A DNA stretch of 64,000 bases from Litorivivens sp041624475 (lineage in GTDB: Bacteria; Pseudomonadota; Gammaproteobacteria; Pseudomonadales; Spongiibacteraceae). Below, in pieces: positions 34,196 through 43,200 of the stretch. Numbering within the stretch: position 1 is the stretch's first letter; every line of letters starts with the position of its first letter. Under the pieces are notes generated by a model. That model was not told the DNA's origin and did no database searches. It worked only from the letters and a program-made list of their open reading frames with translations. Where the stretch lies: assembly GCF_041624475.1 (NCBI RefSeq), contig NZ_JBFJUX010000002.1:354418-418417 (forward strand), read 5' to 3'. A program made the translations under genes and the position numbers.

Positions 34196-35284
34196 TCAGA
34201 CCTCCATTGGCGCAGCATCTTTATGATGGCTTCTGTTGCCTCGTTTGGCCACCGATTTGTCTAGGGTCTGGTACCAGTTCACACCGGTGTCATCTTTGCT
34301 GCAGGACAGGCGCCCGATCTCAATCAGATAGTTGAGATGCGCGATCGCCTCGCCCAGCGCGAGATTCATCTGGGCAACACCAATCTCCCGATCAAACAGC
34401 ACTTCCAGCATATCGATCGCTTTTTTCGGCTCGATACAGGCTTCTTCGACTGCTTCCAGATGATCCTGGTGGTGCTCCTGAAGGTAGTTCAGACGGGTTT
34501 GAACACCGTAAAATGGTGTGTTGTGCGCGGGGAACACCAGGGTATCGTCAGGCAGATCCCGACTGAAGCGCTGCAGCGAGCTAAGCCAGCGTTTCAAGGG
34601 GTTGGCATTGGGCTCTGAGGGCATAACGCTGATATTGCTGGTGATACGGGGAATGATCTGGTCACCTGAAAACAGCAGTTTGTCACGCTCATTATAGAGG
34701 CAAACATGCTCCGGTGAATGACCGCTGCCAATCATGACCCGCCAGTCGCGACCGCCAATGGTCAGCACATCGCCTTCACTGAGGCGGTTAAAGGCCATGG
34801 GCATCGGCGTCACAATATTGCCGAAGCCTTTGAATTTCGCCCGCACCCGCTCCAGATAATCCTCCGATACCCCGGCTGCAATATAAAACGCGTGTGTCGT
34901 CCACGAGATACTGCTGAAGTCAGATGCGGAAAAGGTTCGGGCGTTGTAGTACTCGCCAAAGCTCATATACAGCGGCGCCCGCCACTTGTCACACAGCCAG
35001 CCCGCCTGTCCAACGTGGTCCGGGTGCATGTGGGTGACGATGACGCCCAGTACCGGCTTGCCCTGCATCGGCCCATCGAACAGCTGCTGCCAAGCCTCCT
35101 GTGTACCGTCCAGGCCCATGCCGGTGTCGATAATCCACCAGCCATCCCGGTCTTCAAGTACGTACAGATTGATGTGATCCAGAGCCATAGGCAGCGGCAT
35201 GCGCAGCCAGTAAACGCCCTCAGCTACTGCGATCCACTCGCCAACTTCTGGAGTATTTTCAAAGGGGTACTGAATATCTCTCAT
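34196..35284 (-). CDS. Metallo-beta-lactamase fold hydrolase
   Basis: This 362-aa protein has the MBL core with the dinuclear metal motif THMHPDHVGQAGWL (HxHxDH) near residue 84, a further His in IGSGHSPEHVCLY and Asp in LLFSGDQIIPRI. The C-terminal about 80 residues form a helical winged region (IDMLEVLFDREIGVAQMNLALGEAIAHLNYL) typical of the LACTB2-like/hydroxyacylglutathione-hydrolase-like subgroup. It probably cleaves a thioester or phosphoester; the substrate is unknown. It is the first gene of the MBL-HIT-PPOX operon. Confidence 0.9.
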   Translation of the reverse strand: MRDIQYPFENTPEVGEWIAVAEGVYWLRMPLPMALDHINLYVLEDRDGWWIIDTGMGLDGTQEAWQQLFDGPMQGKPVLGVIVTHMHPDHVGQAGWLCDKWRAPLYMSFGEYYNARTFSASDFSSISWTTHAFYIAAGVSEDYLERVRAKFKGFGNIVTPMPMAFNRLSEGDVLTIGGRDWRVMIGSGHSPEHVCLYNERDKLLFSGDQIIPRITSNISVMPSEPNANPLKRWLSSLQRFSRDLPDDTLVFPAHNTPFYGVQTRLNYLQEHHQDHLEAVEEACIEPKKAIDMLEVLFDREIGVAQMNLALGEAIAHLNYLIEIGRLSCSKDDTGVNWYQTLDKSVAKRGNRSHHKDAAPMEV

Positions 35285-35316
35285 GCTATTCCTTGATTAG
35301 TGCCAAAGGCTTAGCC

Positions 35317-37479
35317 TCAGGCAAGTCGCAGCGGCAGCTCGCGCAGACGCTGACCGGTGGCCGCAAACACGGCATTTGCCAGGGCGGGAGCTACTGGCGG
35401 CAGGCCGGGCTCACCAACCCCCGTCGGCGCACTCTGCGAGACTACGATATGCACTTCAATTTCCGGGGTTTCCGCCAGCGACAGCATGGGATAGTCGTGG
35501 AAGTTGCTCTGCATTACCCGTCCGTCTTCAAGGGTAATCGCTCCTTTCAGGGCCGCGGTCAGGCCAAACACGATACCGCTTTCCATTTGCGATCGCACCA
35601 CGTCCGGGTTGACCGCAAGACCACAGTCGACCACACAAACCACCCGATGCACTTTGATCGCACCATCTCGCACCGAGGCCGTAACCACCTGGGCAACCGA
35701 GGTATGAAAGCTGTCGTGGGCGGCAACACCCTGAAACTGGCCCGGTTCTGTCTGCCCCCAAACCGCCTTTTCGGCGGCCATCTTAAGCACCCCGTAGCGA
35801 CGTGAATCGGGTGACATGTGTTGCATACGAAACGCTACCGGATCCTGCCCTACCCGGTGCGCAAGCTCGTCGATAAAGCTCTCGGTAAAGAAGGCGTTCT
35901 GGGAGTGCCCCACCGACCGCCAGAACCCAACTGGAATCGGCGTATCGTCATGCACCGCCGACACTTTCATATAGGGAAAGTGATAGCCGGTGTGACTGAT
36001 ACCTTCAGCCATCGAGGTATCAACATGCTTGAGCAGACCGCCAAGGCTGCGGGGGATTGCCGGCGGCAGCCACTCGGGCATGGATGCCTCGGCAAAGAGG
36101 GGCATGAGTTGTGACATGATGCTGGGCACCACGGTTTTGGCGGTAAAACTGGTGACTTCCCCCTTATCAACAGTTGCTGACATTACGGTAGTCGCCGCCG
36201 GTCGATAGTAGTCGTGCTGGATATCGTCTTCACGACTCCAGACCATTTTGATCGGTTTGCCGGTTTTCGCCGAAATACGGGCGGCCTCGACAATATAGTC
36301 CGGTACCAGACGGCGACCGAAACCACCACCCAGCATCTGATTGTGCACGATAATCTGCTCACGCGGTCGCTCCAGTGCGGCCGCCACGACCCCGATTACC
36401 GTGTCGGGCACCTGAGTACCCGTCCAGACTTCCACCTTGTCGCTCGTTACATTGACCAGCGCATTGGGCGGCTCCATCGGGCTGTGGGACAACATCGGCG
36501 CTCGGTAGGTCGAATCAAGGCGCTCGCCTACGGCCATGGCGGCATCACCTTCCTCGCTGACCTCGCGCCCGTCTTCCTGTAACAAAGCATCGTGGCGCTT
36601 GCGCAGTGCAGCGTCGTCAAGGCCGGCAAGAGGACCTTTGTTCCAGACAATGTCCAATGCGTCCGCCGCCTTGCGCGCAGGCCAGTAACCATCGGCTACC
36701 ACAGCAACCCCGCCGTTCACTTCAAATATCGACGCAACACCCTTAACCGCTTTGGCTTTGGCGTCGTCGAAAGAGCGCACTCGGCCACCCAAATGCGGGC
36801 AGCGGCGCATAACCGCCGTCATTGCACCCGGCAACTGACAGTCGATGCCAAAGGTTGCGGTACCCGTGACTTTACCCAGCGCATCGAGGCGCACGCCTTC
36901 ACGGCCAATCTGACTGAATTCTGCGGCTGGTTTCAGCGCCGCGTCTTTCGGAGGCGAGATACTTCTGGCTGTTTCGATCAGCTCGGCAAACGCGAGACGT
37001 TCCCCATCGGCATTAATCACAACGCCTCCTTCGACGCGCAGATTACCGCCGGTGCCCCACTGACGGGCCGCCGCCTGGCGCATCCACTCTCGCAGGCTGG
37101 CCGCTGCCTGACGCACCGGTTCATAGTTATTGCGCAACGACACGCTGCCGCCGGTCATCATCATTTGAAATTCCGGATCGCGGAACTCCGGATGATAGTA
37201 AGCCTGCTCGACGACGATATCTGCGGCATCCATATTGAGTTCTTCCGCCGCCAGCGTAGTCAGGCCGGTATAGACGCCCTGCCCCATCTCGGCCCGCGGC
37301 AGCTGAAAGACGACTTCACCGCCCGGGCGCACCTGCAGAAAGGCATTGGGGCGTAACTCTCCGGGCTTGGCTCCCGGATAGGCCGCTTCCTGACCGCAAC
37401 CCGTCAGGTGAATACCAACGGCAATACCGCCACCCAGCGCCGCACCGCGCTTGAAAAAATCTCTGCGACTCAGGCTCAT
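35317..37479 (-). CDS. Molybdenum hydroxylase, molybdopterin-binding large subunit (Tat-exported)
   Basis: This 720-aa large subunit of the xanthine dehydrogenase family is closest in form to isoquinoline 1-oxidoreductase beta or membrane aldehyde dehydrogenase types. The N-terminus is a Tat signal with twin arginines (SLSRRDFFKRGAALGGG) and a lipobox-like LTGCG. Later motifs include RAEMGQGVYTGLTTLAAEELN, QMLGGGFGRRLVPDYIVEA, the product-channel GFWRSVGHSQNAFFTESFIDELA and the active-site end PTGVGEPGLPPVAPALANA with catalytic Glu. The start overlaps the 2Fe-2S subunit by four bases. It oxidises an aldehyde or N-heterocycle at the periplasmic side; the exact substrate is unknown. Confidence 0.9.
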   Translation of the reverse strand: MSLSRRDFFKRGAALGGGIAVGIHLTGCGQEAAYPGAKPGELRPNAFLQVRPGGEVVFQLPRAEMGQGVYTGLTTLAAEELNMDAADIVVEQAYYHPEFRDPEFQMMMTGGSVSLRNNYEPVRQAAASLREWMRQAAARQWGTGGNLRVEGGVVINADGERLAFAELIETARSISPPKDAALKPAAEFSQIGREGVRLDALGKVTGTATFGIDCQLPGAMTAVMRRCPHLGGRVRSFDDAKAKAVKGVASIFEVNGGVAVVADGYWPARKAADALDIVWNKGPLAGLDDAALRKRHDALLQEDGREVSEEGDAAMAVGERLDSTYRAPMLSHSPMEPPNALVNVTSDKVEVWTGTQVPDTVIGVVAAALERPREQIIVHNQMLGGGFGRRLVPDYIVEAARISAKTGKPIKMVWSREDDIQHDYYRPAATTVMSATVDKGEVTSFTAKTVVPSIMSQLMPLFAEASMPEWLPPAIPRSLGGLLKHVDTSMAEGISHTGYHFPYMKVSAVHDDTPIPVGFWRSVGHSQNAFFTESFIDELAHRVGQDPVAFRMQHMSPDSRRYGVLKMAAEKAVWGQTEPGQFQGVAAHDSFHTSVAQVVTASVRDGAIKVHRVVCVVDCGLAVNPDVVRSQMESGIVFGLTAALKGAITLEDGRVMQSNFHDYPMLSLAETPEIEVHIVVSQSAPTGVGEPGLPPVAPALANAVFAATGQRLRELPLRLA

Positions 37480-37997
37480 ACGGACACCTCCTGGACACTG
37501 GTACGAGGCTCAACAATGGACACAGCACCGTCCTGACGGATCAGAGAGGCGGCCTGCTTCACGGCCGTGCGAATTCTGGGGTAGGTACCGCAGCGGCAGA
37601 TATTACTCATGGCCGCGTTTATTTCATCATCTGAGGGGTTGGTATTCTGTTCGAGCAGCGCTACCGCTGCCATGATCTGCCCCGACTGACAATAGCCGCA
37701 CTGGGGCACACTGTTTGCCATCCACACCTGCTGTACCGGGTGCAGTTCATCAAGACTGGGGGCGATACCTTCAATGGTCGTAATCTGACGCCCGGCCACA
37801 GCCGAGACTGGAAAACTGCAGCTGCGAATCGGGTAACCGTCCATATGCACGGTGCAGGCACCACACAGGCCTTTGCCACAGCCAAATTTTGTTCCTGTGA
37901 GCTCGAACTGTTCCCGAACCACCCACAACAGGGGGGTATCGGGCTCAACATCAACACGCTGTTCGCGGCCATTGAGCGTAAATGCAATCTCAGCCAT
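37476..37997 (-). CDS. Molybdenum hydroxylase, [2Fe-2S] small subunit
   Basis: This 173-aa iron-sulfur subunit has an N-terminal plant-type ferredoxin [2Fe-2S] set, GCGKGLCGACTVHMDG. The C-terminal four-helix domain has the second cluster, QCGYCQSGQIM and ICRCGTYPRI. It passes electrons from the molybdenum cofactor to an acceptor, probably a c-type cytochrome that is not in this window. No FAD subunit gene is present, as in the isoquinoline-oxidoreductase-like two-subunit type. It is the first gene of the pair, coupled to the large subunit by an ATGA overlap. It has no signal peptide and would be exported with its Tat-bearing partner. Confidence 0.93.
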   Translation of the reverse strand: MAEIAFTLNGREQRVDVEPDTPLLWVVREQFELTGTKFGCGKGLCGACTVHMDGYPIRSCSFPVSAVAGRQITTIEGIAPSLDELHPVQQVWMANSVPQCGYCQSGQIMAAVALLEQNTNPSDDEINAAMSNICRCGTYPRIRTAVKQAASLIRQDGAVSIVEPRTSVQEVSV

Positions 37998-38256
37998 TGT
38001 TCCCTTCCGTTATACAGTGAATCGCCGTCACACAAAGTCGTAACGACGTAGTCAAATTTGTTACCGACTCTATGCCCGGTTAGCGGCTAATGATACGCGA
38101 ATACTCAGCCAATCGACGACAATTAACGTAAATTCACCTGCGTTGGTGTGATATGTCAGCATGACCGACCAAGCGCAGGACAACGCGCTTTTTCCTAACG
38201 TCAGCCAGCCCAAATGAACTATATTGGGAATAACCTTCTGTTAATCGCGAGATACC

Positions 38257-39147
38257 ATGCTGGATCTGTCTTTTAGCGGCTTTATGGCCGTCCTTCGCTA
38301 CCCGCTGGTCGATCTGGGCAAAGGGCCGGTGACACTGGCGTCGATCCTGCTGGGCATCATCGTCATCGCGGCCTCTCTCTACCTGGCGAAACTGGTTAAG
38401 CGCAGCGTCCATTCCTTGAATCGCGGCCGCTACGCCCTTACCCCTAGCTCTATATACACCTTGGAGCGGATCTCTCACTATCTGGTGATGATTGCGGGTG
38501 TCTTGATTGGCGTTTCCGTGATGGGGGTCGACTTCGGCAAATTGGCGCTGATCGTGTCCGCACTGTCGGTGGGTATCGGTTTTGGCTTACAGGCCATCGT
38601 CAGCAACTTTGTTTCGGGCTTGATTATCCTGCTGGAGCGCTCACTCAAAGTCGGTGACTTTGTGCAGTTAGACAGCGGGGTAACAGGAGTCGTATCGGAA
38701 ATCCGTGTGCGCGCAACTGTCATCACCACCGCTGAAAACTCTGAAGTTATTGTTCCCAACGCTGAGTTCGTAAACGGCAAGGTCACCAACTTTACCCACA
38801 CTGAAAACTTCTGCAGGCAGCGAATTCCCTTTGGCGTCGCCTACGGTACGGACAAGGAGCTGATGACAGAGAGCGTGATCGAAGCAGCACTTGCTCAAGA
38901 AATGACCCTCTCTGACACCAAAGATCACCAGCCCCAGGTAGTCATGAAAGCCTTTGGAGATTCCAGCCTCGACTTTGAGCTGCTGGTATGGACCAAGCCG
39001 GAATACTCGACCCGGCCATCACTGGTACGCGGCACCTATCTTAGCGCCATTGACGACGCCTTCCGGCAGGCCGGCATTTCGGTACCCTTTCCTCAGCGCG
39101 ACCTGCACTTCATCACCGACCGGCGCGCGCCGGGTAATCAAGCCTGA
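38257..39147 (+). CDS. Small-conductance mechanosensitive ion channel (MscS family)
   Basis: This 296-aa protein has three N-terminal transmembrane helices. The third is the pore helix LALIVSALSVGIGFGLQAIVSNFVSGLIILLE, with the Gly/Ala packing typical of MscS TM3. The beta domain (RSLKVGDFVQLDSGVTGVV, VIVPNAEFVNGKVTNFTH) and the cytoplasmic alpha/beta cage follow. It opens on membrane tension to release solutes under hypo-osmotic shock. It stands alone and converges on the PhoX gene, which it overlaps by 10 bases tail to tail. Confidence 0.95.
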   Translation: MLDLSFSGFMAVLRYPLVDLGKGPVTLASILLGIIVIAASLYLAKLVKRSVHSLNRGRYALTPSSIYTLERISHYLVMIAGVLIGVSVMGVDFGKLALIVSALSVGIGFGLQAIVSNFVSGLIILLERSLKVGDFVQLDSGVTGVVSEIRVRATVITTAENSEVIVPNAEFVNGKVTNFTHTENFCRQRIPFGVAYGTDKELMTESVIEAALAQEMTLSDTKDHQPQVVMKAFGDSSLDFELLVWTKPEYSTRPSLVRGTYLSAIDDAFRQAGISVPFPQRDLHFITDRRAPGNQA

Positions 39148-40487
39148 CCCGAAAGCAGGCCCGCTGGCAGAATCACTTCGAAGGTCGCCCCACCCTTCCG
39201 ATAGCGTTGGGAGCTGAAATACAGCCTACGGCCATCGGGAGAAAAGGCGGGGCCGCAGATTTCCGAGCCGGGATGATGGATTTCCAGCAAGGTTTTTGCC
39301 CCCTTATTCGGGTTTAACACCACCAGCCGCGCAATGTCACTGGAATGTGGGTCCTCCGCGACCAGAATATCGCCCCACGGACTCACCGTCAGGTTGTCGA
39401 CGCTCGCCAGAGCGCTATTGGTCTGGGCATTGTCGAAAACCAGTTCCACCACTTGATTGGCCACATCCAGACACCACACCCGATTGTCGTATTTGGTCGT
39501 CCAGAAAACCAGGCTGTCAGGCCGCTTGCCACCTTCAGGGCGCAACTGGTTGCCCAAGGTTTCGGGCAGAGTGTAAACCCATAGGCCTTCTCCGCCGGCA
39601 AAGATGGTGCCGGGCACAGTATTTCCCTTGCGCCGCAATTTCTTGCGTTGTTTGTCCTGACGCAACTCGGGTGCCGACACGTCAACCCAGCTCACCGGCA
39701 GCTGGCCGCGCAGCAATACGTCGCTTTCCGGATAGCAGTCGTCGGCATAGCCGGCGATATTCATCACTTGCAGGCGGCCGTGTTCCAGGCCCAGTCGGCC
39801 GTTCCCCAGACGGTCCTCCGGTGAAGCCACCCAGCGATAAAAGCGCCCATCGCGGCTATCTTCTGTGAGGTAGGCCGTACCGCGCTTCTCATCAAGGGCA
39901 AAGGCCTCATGGGCAAAGATACCGAGCGCCGGTTTTGCCACACCCTGCCCCGGCCTAAAGGGGTCGCACTCAAAGCACTGCCCGCTGCGGGACTCTTCGC
40001 AGGAAATCCAGGTTTGCCAGGGCGTGGTTCCGCCGGCGCAGTTCTGGGTGGTACCACTCAGGATGGAATAGGCGCTATCAACCTCACCCCGCGGGTTAAA
40101 ACCAATAGCCCCGCAGCCACCTAGCGGCACAATCGGCACTTCCGAATTGGAGGTATACACCCAGCCGCCGTCCGGGCGAGAAAACACCGCACCACCATCG
40201 GGATAGGTGTGCCACTGGTACTCACTGCGCGTGCTGTCCGCTCCCGGTGTTTCGACTCGGTCACCGGCTACCGCAAGCAAACGTGCTTCACAACCTTCCG
40301 CCAATGCCAGGCCTAATTCATCCACACCTTTGAGCTTGCCAAGATGCCACAGCGGGCCGGCTGGCAATGGCAGCTGCGTATTGCCGACAACCTCCAGGCA
40401 GGCCGACAGCGCCCGACTGCCCAGCGATACTGACGCCACACTCAGAAACGCCTGCTTGAGCAGGGTGCGTCGAGCTATTGGATTCAT
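39138..40487 (-). CDS. PhoX-like (DUF839) Tat-exported phosphatase-family protein
   Basis: This 449-aa beta-propeller protein of the PhoX family has an N-terminal twin-arginine signal (IARRTLLKQAFLSVASV) and the typical core: NCAGGTTPWQTWISCEES, GIFAHEAFALDEKRGTAYLTEDSRDGRFYRW and a terminal CGPAFSPDGRRLYFSSQR. PhoX enzymes are Ca/Fe phosphatases of the periplasm; true phosphatase activity is inferred, since many DUF839 proteins are untested. The ATG at 40487 sits in a TAATG overlap with the preceding protease and has GAGG seven bases upstream. A longer frame reaching 40643 is rejected. It is the last gene of a coupled three-gene operon. Confidence 0.85.
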   Translation of the reverse strand: MNPIARRTLLKQAFLSVASVSLGSRALSACLEVVGNTQLPLPAGPLWHLGKLKGVDELGLALAEGCEARLLAVAGDRVETPGADSTRSEYQWHTYPDGGAVFSRPDGGWVYTSNSEVPIVPLGGCGAIGFNPRGEVDSAYSILSGTTQNCAGGTTPWQTWISCEESRSGQCFECDPFRPGQGVAKPALGIFAHEAFALDEKRGTAYLTEDSRDGRFYRWVASPEDRLGNGRLGLEHGRLQVMNIAGYADDCYPESDVLLRGQLPVSWVDVSAPELRQDKQRKKLRRKGNTVPGTIFAGGEGLWVYTLPETLGNQLRPEGGKRPDSLVFWTTKYDNRVWCLDVANQVVELVFDNAQTNSALASVDNLTVSPWGDILVAEDPHSSDIARLVVLNPNKGAKTLLEIHHPGSEICGPAFSPDGRRLYFSSQRYRKGGATFEVILPAGLLSGQA

Positions 40488-42757
40488 TAAAACCTCGATT
40501 GGGAAATTGACAGCAAGGCCCGTGCCCTGCGCCGCACACGGCGCTGTATTATCAGGGCTAACATTATAAATAAGGGGATGCACAGTACGAGCGGATAACG
40601 AATCGAGAAGACGACCGGTTCCAATACCGTCCGCACCAGCCACCTCAGTAGCGCGCTTTCCTCAATGAGCTGCGCCACTGAGGGAGAGTAACGATAATAC
40701 TGTTCAACAAACCAGCGTCCTGCCTCACTGCTCTGCAACACCTGATCACGGAAGCCGCGCAAAACCCGAACTTCCTCCTCCCAGTAACTGCCATAGGCTG
40801 CTGTGGCGATAAAGCAAGAACCCGAACCGCCCCCGGATGAGGGCGCTATGGCCGGTCTTATCGGATTGTTGCGAAGATAGTCCAATGCCGCTGCCGCATC
40901 GATCAGGCCTGCGCCCGATACATCGTCGTTACCCGCTGCTGCGCGAATCCCCGCCACATCGATGGCGGTAGCCTTCAGCGCCTCGATTTGCAGCGCCAGG
41001 CTTGAAGCCGGTTCAGCGGCCCTCAACAGAGCAATCACCGCAGCTGCGTTTGGCGCTGCCGCTGAGGTCCCGAAAAAGTTGGGCGCCCCGTCGGGCTCAC
41101 CAAAACCCGGTGACTGCCCCGCCTGAAAGTCCCTCCCAAAAAATGTGTTATTACTGCCGTCGACGGCCGCCAGCGTAGGGGCAAACCGTTGCTGGGGGGC
41201 GTAGTCGCCGTTTGGGTTAAAGGGTATCTCGAGAACCCCGCCACGGGATGTATAGGGCTCCGGGTCTATTGCCGGACTACTGAAACGCTCGGGGGCAAAT
41301 TCCGGCGATTCCCACCAGGCAACGGCGGCGACACTGATCACCCCATTTGCGGCGACATGCCCCCAGGCTGTCGGGCCGTCATAAGCATACTCTGCACTTT
41401 TCACTGGCCCGACCAGAACCAGCCTGAATTCCAGGGGTACTCCGTTTGCCTGTGGAATATTTTCCTGACTACCGGCGTAATGCTCGATGGCTAGATAAAA
41501 CATGGTTTCAGCACTGACCTCAGCTTCCAATGCAACAAATTCAACCGCATCGCCGAAGGGATTGTTAGTCGTGCCTTGGGTCGCGATACTGCGCTTGTAA
41601 AAATCCGGGTGCGAAGGATCGAGCGCTGCTGCAGTTTCGGAACGGGTCGCATAGAGGTCGAGGTCTATTTGCGCGCCCTTGCCCCTGCTGACCCGATCAT
41701 GGGGCTGATTCCACTGCAGCACCGCAAAGGCCGACTCACCAGCGGCAAGCGTTACCGCCAGAAAACCATCGCCCCCATTCCAGTCGTGAAGATCATTGCC
41801 CGTTGGGGTGAAGTTGACGTCGCCGCCCGGTTCGTCATCGACGGGATCAATGTCCCTAAAAATCTGTCTGTAGCCCTGGTCTCCCTCATTTCCCACAGCG
41901 CTTACGTAGGGAATACCGACTGCCGCACAGCGCGCTGCGGCCTGTGCAACAAAACCGTCCTGGTAATAAGGCTCCTCCAGAAAACCAATATCATCCACCA
42001 CAACGCTGGCGCGATTGTCGCTACACAGCGTATCAATAGCCGTAGCAAAGGCCGCTTCAGAGCGCCCCGCCGTATGAAAGGCAATACCCGCCTGTGGGGC
42101 GACATCATAGGCAAGCTCGGCCATCGCCGCGCCTTCATCGGTGCCGCTGCTTTCGCCTTCCTCGAGTAATTGAACAACTACCGGCAGGTCGCCCGAATCC
42201 TGAGGGCGAGCTCCCTGCAGACTACCCGCCACACCCGCTGGGGGCGAGGTATCCCCGTCACGAACATCGCTGGTGCGGGCAAAACTGTCGGAAATTACGC
42301 CAATGGTTTGTCCGCTGCCGCCGCCAAGTGCTGCGCCATCGCTGCGCAGCGCTGTCGAGGCGCGACTTTGTACGCTGCCAGCGCGGGTCACGTAAGGAGA
42401 TGGCGGTGCAACTTGCCTCACCTGAGGCATTCGAAGAACTGAATCCAGCTGTTTCGCGTTGTGCACGCGAACTGTTGCGCTGCCGTACTTTTCAGACACA
42501 AACTCAGTGCTAAGGCCCAAGCCTCGCAGGCGCGCACGCAACTCGTGATCGATAGCACCGCGCAGCTCCAGTAAGAGGGGAAAGACCTGGTTGGACAGGC
42601 GCCCTTCGCTGGCGTCCCCATCTTGAGCCGACAGGCGTGCGACCAGAGATGAGCGCTTGGCCGCAACCGCATCAGAGGTAAGCTTGGGACTGGCATCGCT
42701 TATCGCCAGGGCGATCGCAGGACTTAAAAGCACAAGCGCAAGAAGAGCACGTAACAT
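40487..42757 (-). CDS. S8/S53-like serine protease with CFI-box C-terminal anchor
   Basis: This 756-aa secreted protease has a signal peptide (1-19), a propeptide-like N-domain (about 58-120) and a subtilase-fold catalytic domain. The Asp is in GVISDSF (Asp157). The nucleophile is in FFGTSAAAPN (Ser565). The usual HGT histidine is replaced by SGTDEGAAMAELA, with Glu208 aligning to it; this resembles the Glu/Asp/Ser type grouped as S53-like. The C-terminus has GSCFIATAAYGSYWEEEVRVLRGFRD (split here: Cys at about 648, the CFI-box sorting motif), then a helix (FIMLALII) and a basic tail. This predicts sorting or membrane anchoring. It is flanked by TAATG couplings on both sides. Confidence 0.85.
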   Translation of the reverse strand: MLRALLALVLLSPAIALAISDASPKLTSDAVAAKRSSLVARLSAQDGDASEGRLSNQVFPLLLELRGAIDHELRARLRGLGLSTEFVSEKYGSATVRVHNAKQLDSVLRMPQVRQVAPPSPYVTRAGSVQSRASTALRSDGAALGGGSGQTIGVISDSFARTSDVRDGDTSPPAGVAGSLQGARPQDSGDLPVVVQLLEEGESSGTDEGAAMAELAYDVAPQAGIAFHTAGRSEAAFATAIDTLCSDNRASVVVDDIGFLEEPYYQDGFVAQAAARCAAVGIPYVSAVGNEGDQGYRQIFRDIDPVDDEPGGDVNFTPTGNDLHDWNGGDGFLAVTLAAGESAFAVLQWNQPHDRVSRGKGAQIDLDLYATRSETAAALDPSHPDFYKRSIATQGTTNNPFGDAVEFVALEAEVSAETMFYLAIEHYAGSQENIPQANGVPLEFRLVLVGPVKSAEYAYDGPTAWGHVAANGVISVAAVAWWESPEFAPERFSSPAIDPEPYTSRGGVLEIPFNPNGDYAPQQRFAPTLAAVDGSNNTFFGRDFQAGQSPGFGEPDGAPNFFGTSAAAPNAAAVIALLRAAEPASSLALQIEALKATAIDVAGIRAAAGNDDVSGAGLIDAAAALDYLRNNPIRPAIAPSSGGGSGSCFIATAAYGSYWEEEVRVLRGFRDQVLQSSEAGRWFVEQYYRYSPSVAQLIEESALLRWLVRTVLEPVVFSIRYPLVLCIPLFIMLALIIQRRVRRRARALLSISQSRF

Positions 42758-43200
42758 TATCGGGATATCGCCGTTTGCATTGCCTGTACGCGAAAAACAC
42801 CGCCGATAGCGGTAACCGCATCGAGCTCTGAAAAATTTCTGACGAGCACATCAAGGCGCTGATAGCGCGGGTAGCGGTGCAACACCACAAGCCCCTGCTC
42901 GGACAGAGAGACTTCAAGCAAATTCGCATCTCCCTCGTAGGCGATCTGCACCAGCAGGCCGTCCTGGGTCGGATTCAAACCCGCTGCCCTAGCCGCAACA
43001 ATCAGCGACTCGCGCCGATCCAGCGACGCAAGTACGGGGCCAAGTTTGCGGTGTGGTTTCGCCAGCGGCGCAGCGCCAGCCATTGCCGCAGTCTCACGTT
43101 CCGGCTCTGCGGGACTGCTGCAGGCCGGCAGTAAAGTGCTCAGGAGCAGGCCGACCAACAGGCCTTTGGATACAACTCGGGATAAACCTGAAATACTCAC
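42757..43200 (-). CDS. Lipoprotein resembling the protease propeptide (unrecognised family)
   Basis: This 147-aa protein has a lipoprotein signal with lipobox LPAC (Cys27) and then a linker rich in Ala, Glu and Pro (28-60). A small domain at 83-139 aligns without gaps to residues 61-117 of the protease just downstream. About 14 of 57 positions are identical, including the spaced pattern GL, Y, V.V.N and LD.V. I read it as a stand-alone propeptide or inhibitor (I9-like fold), tethered to a membrane. It would fit as an inhibitor, chaperone or anchor for the protease; this is inference from similarity and position. The stop overlaps the protease start as TAATG. Confidence 0.7.
   Translation of the reverse strand: MSISGLSRVVSKGLLVGLLLSTLLPACSSPAEPERETAAMAGAAPLAKPHRKLGPVLASLDRRESLIVAARAAGLNPTQDGLLVQIAYEGDANLLEVSLSEQGLVVLHRYPRYQRLDVLVRNFSELDAVTAIGGVFRVQAMQTAISR

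Noticed and set aside
40488..40643. N-terminal extension of the PhoX-like protein to 40643
   Set aside because: The extension lies inside the protease gene and precedes a proper Tat signal and ribosome site at 40487.
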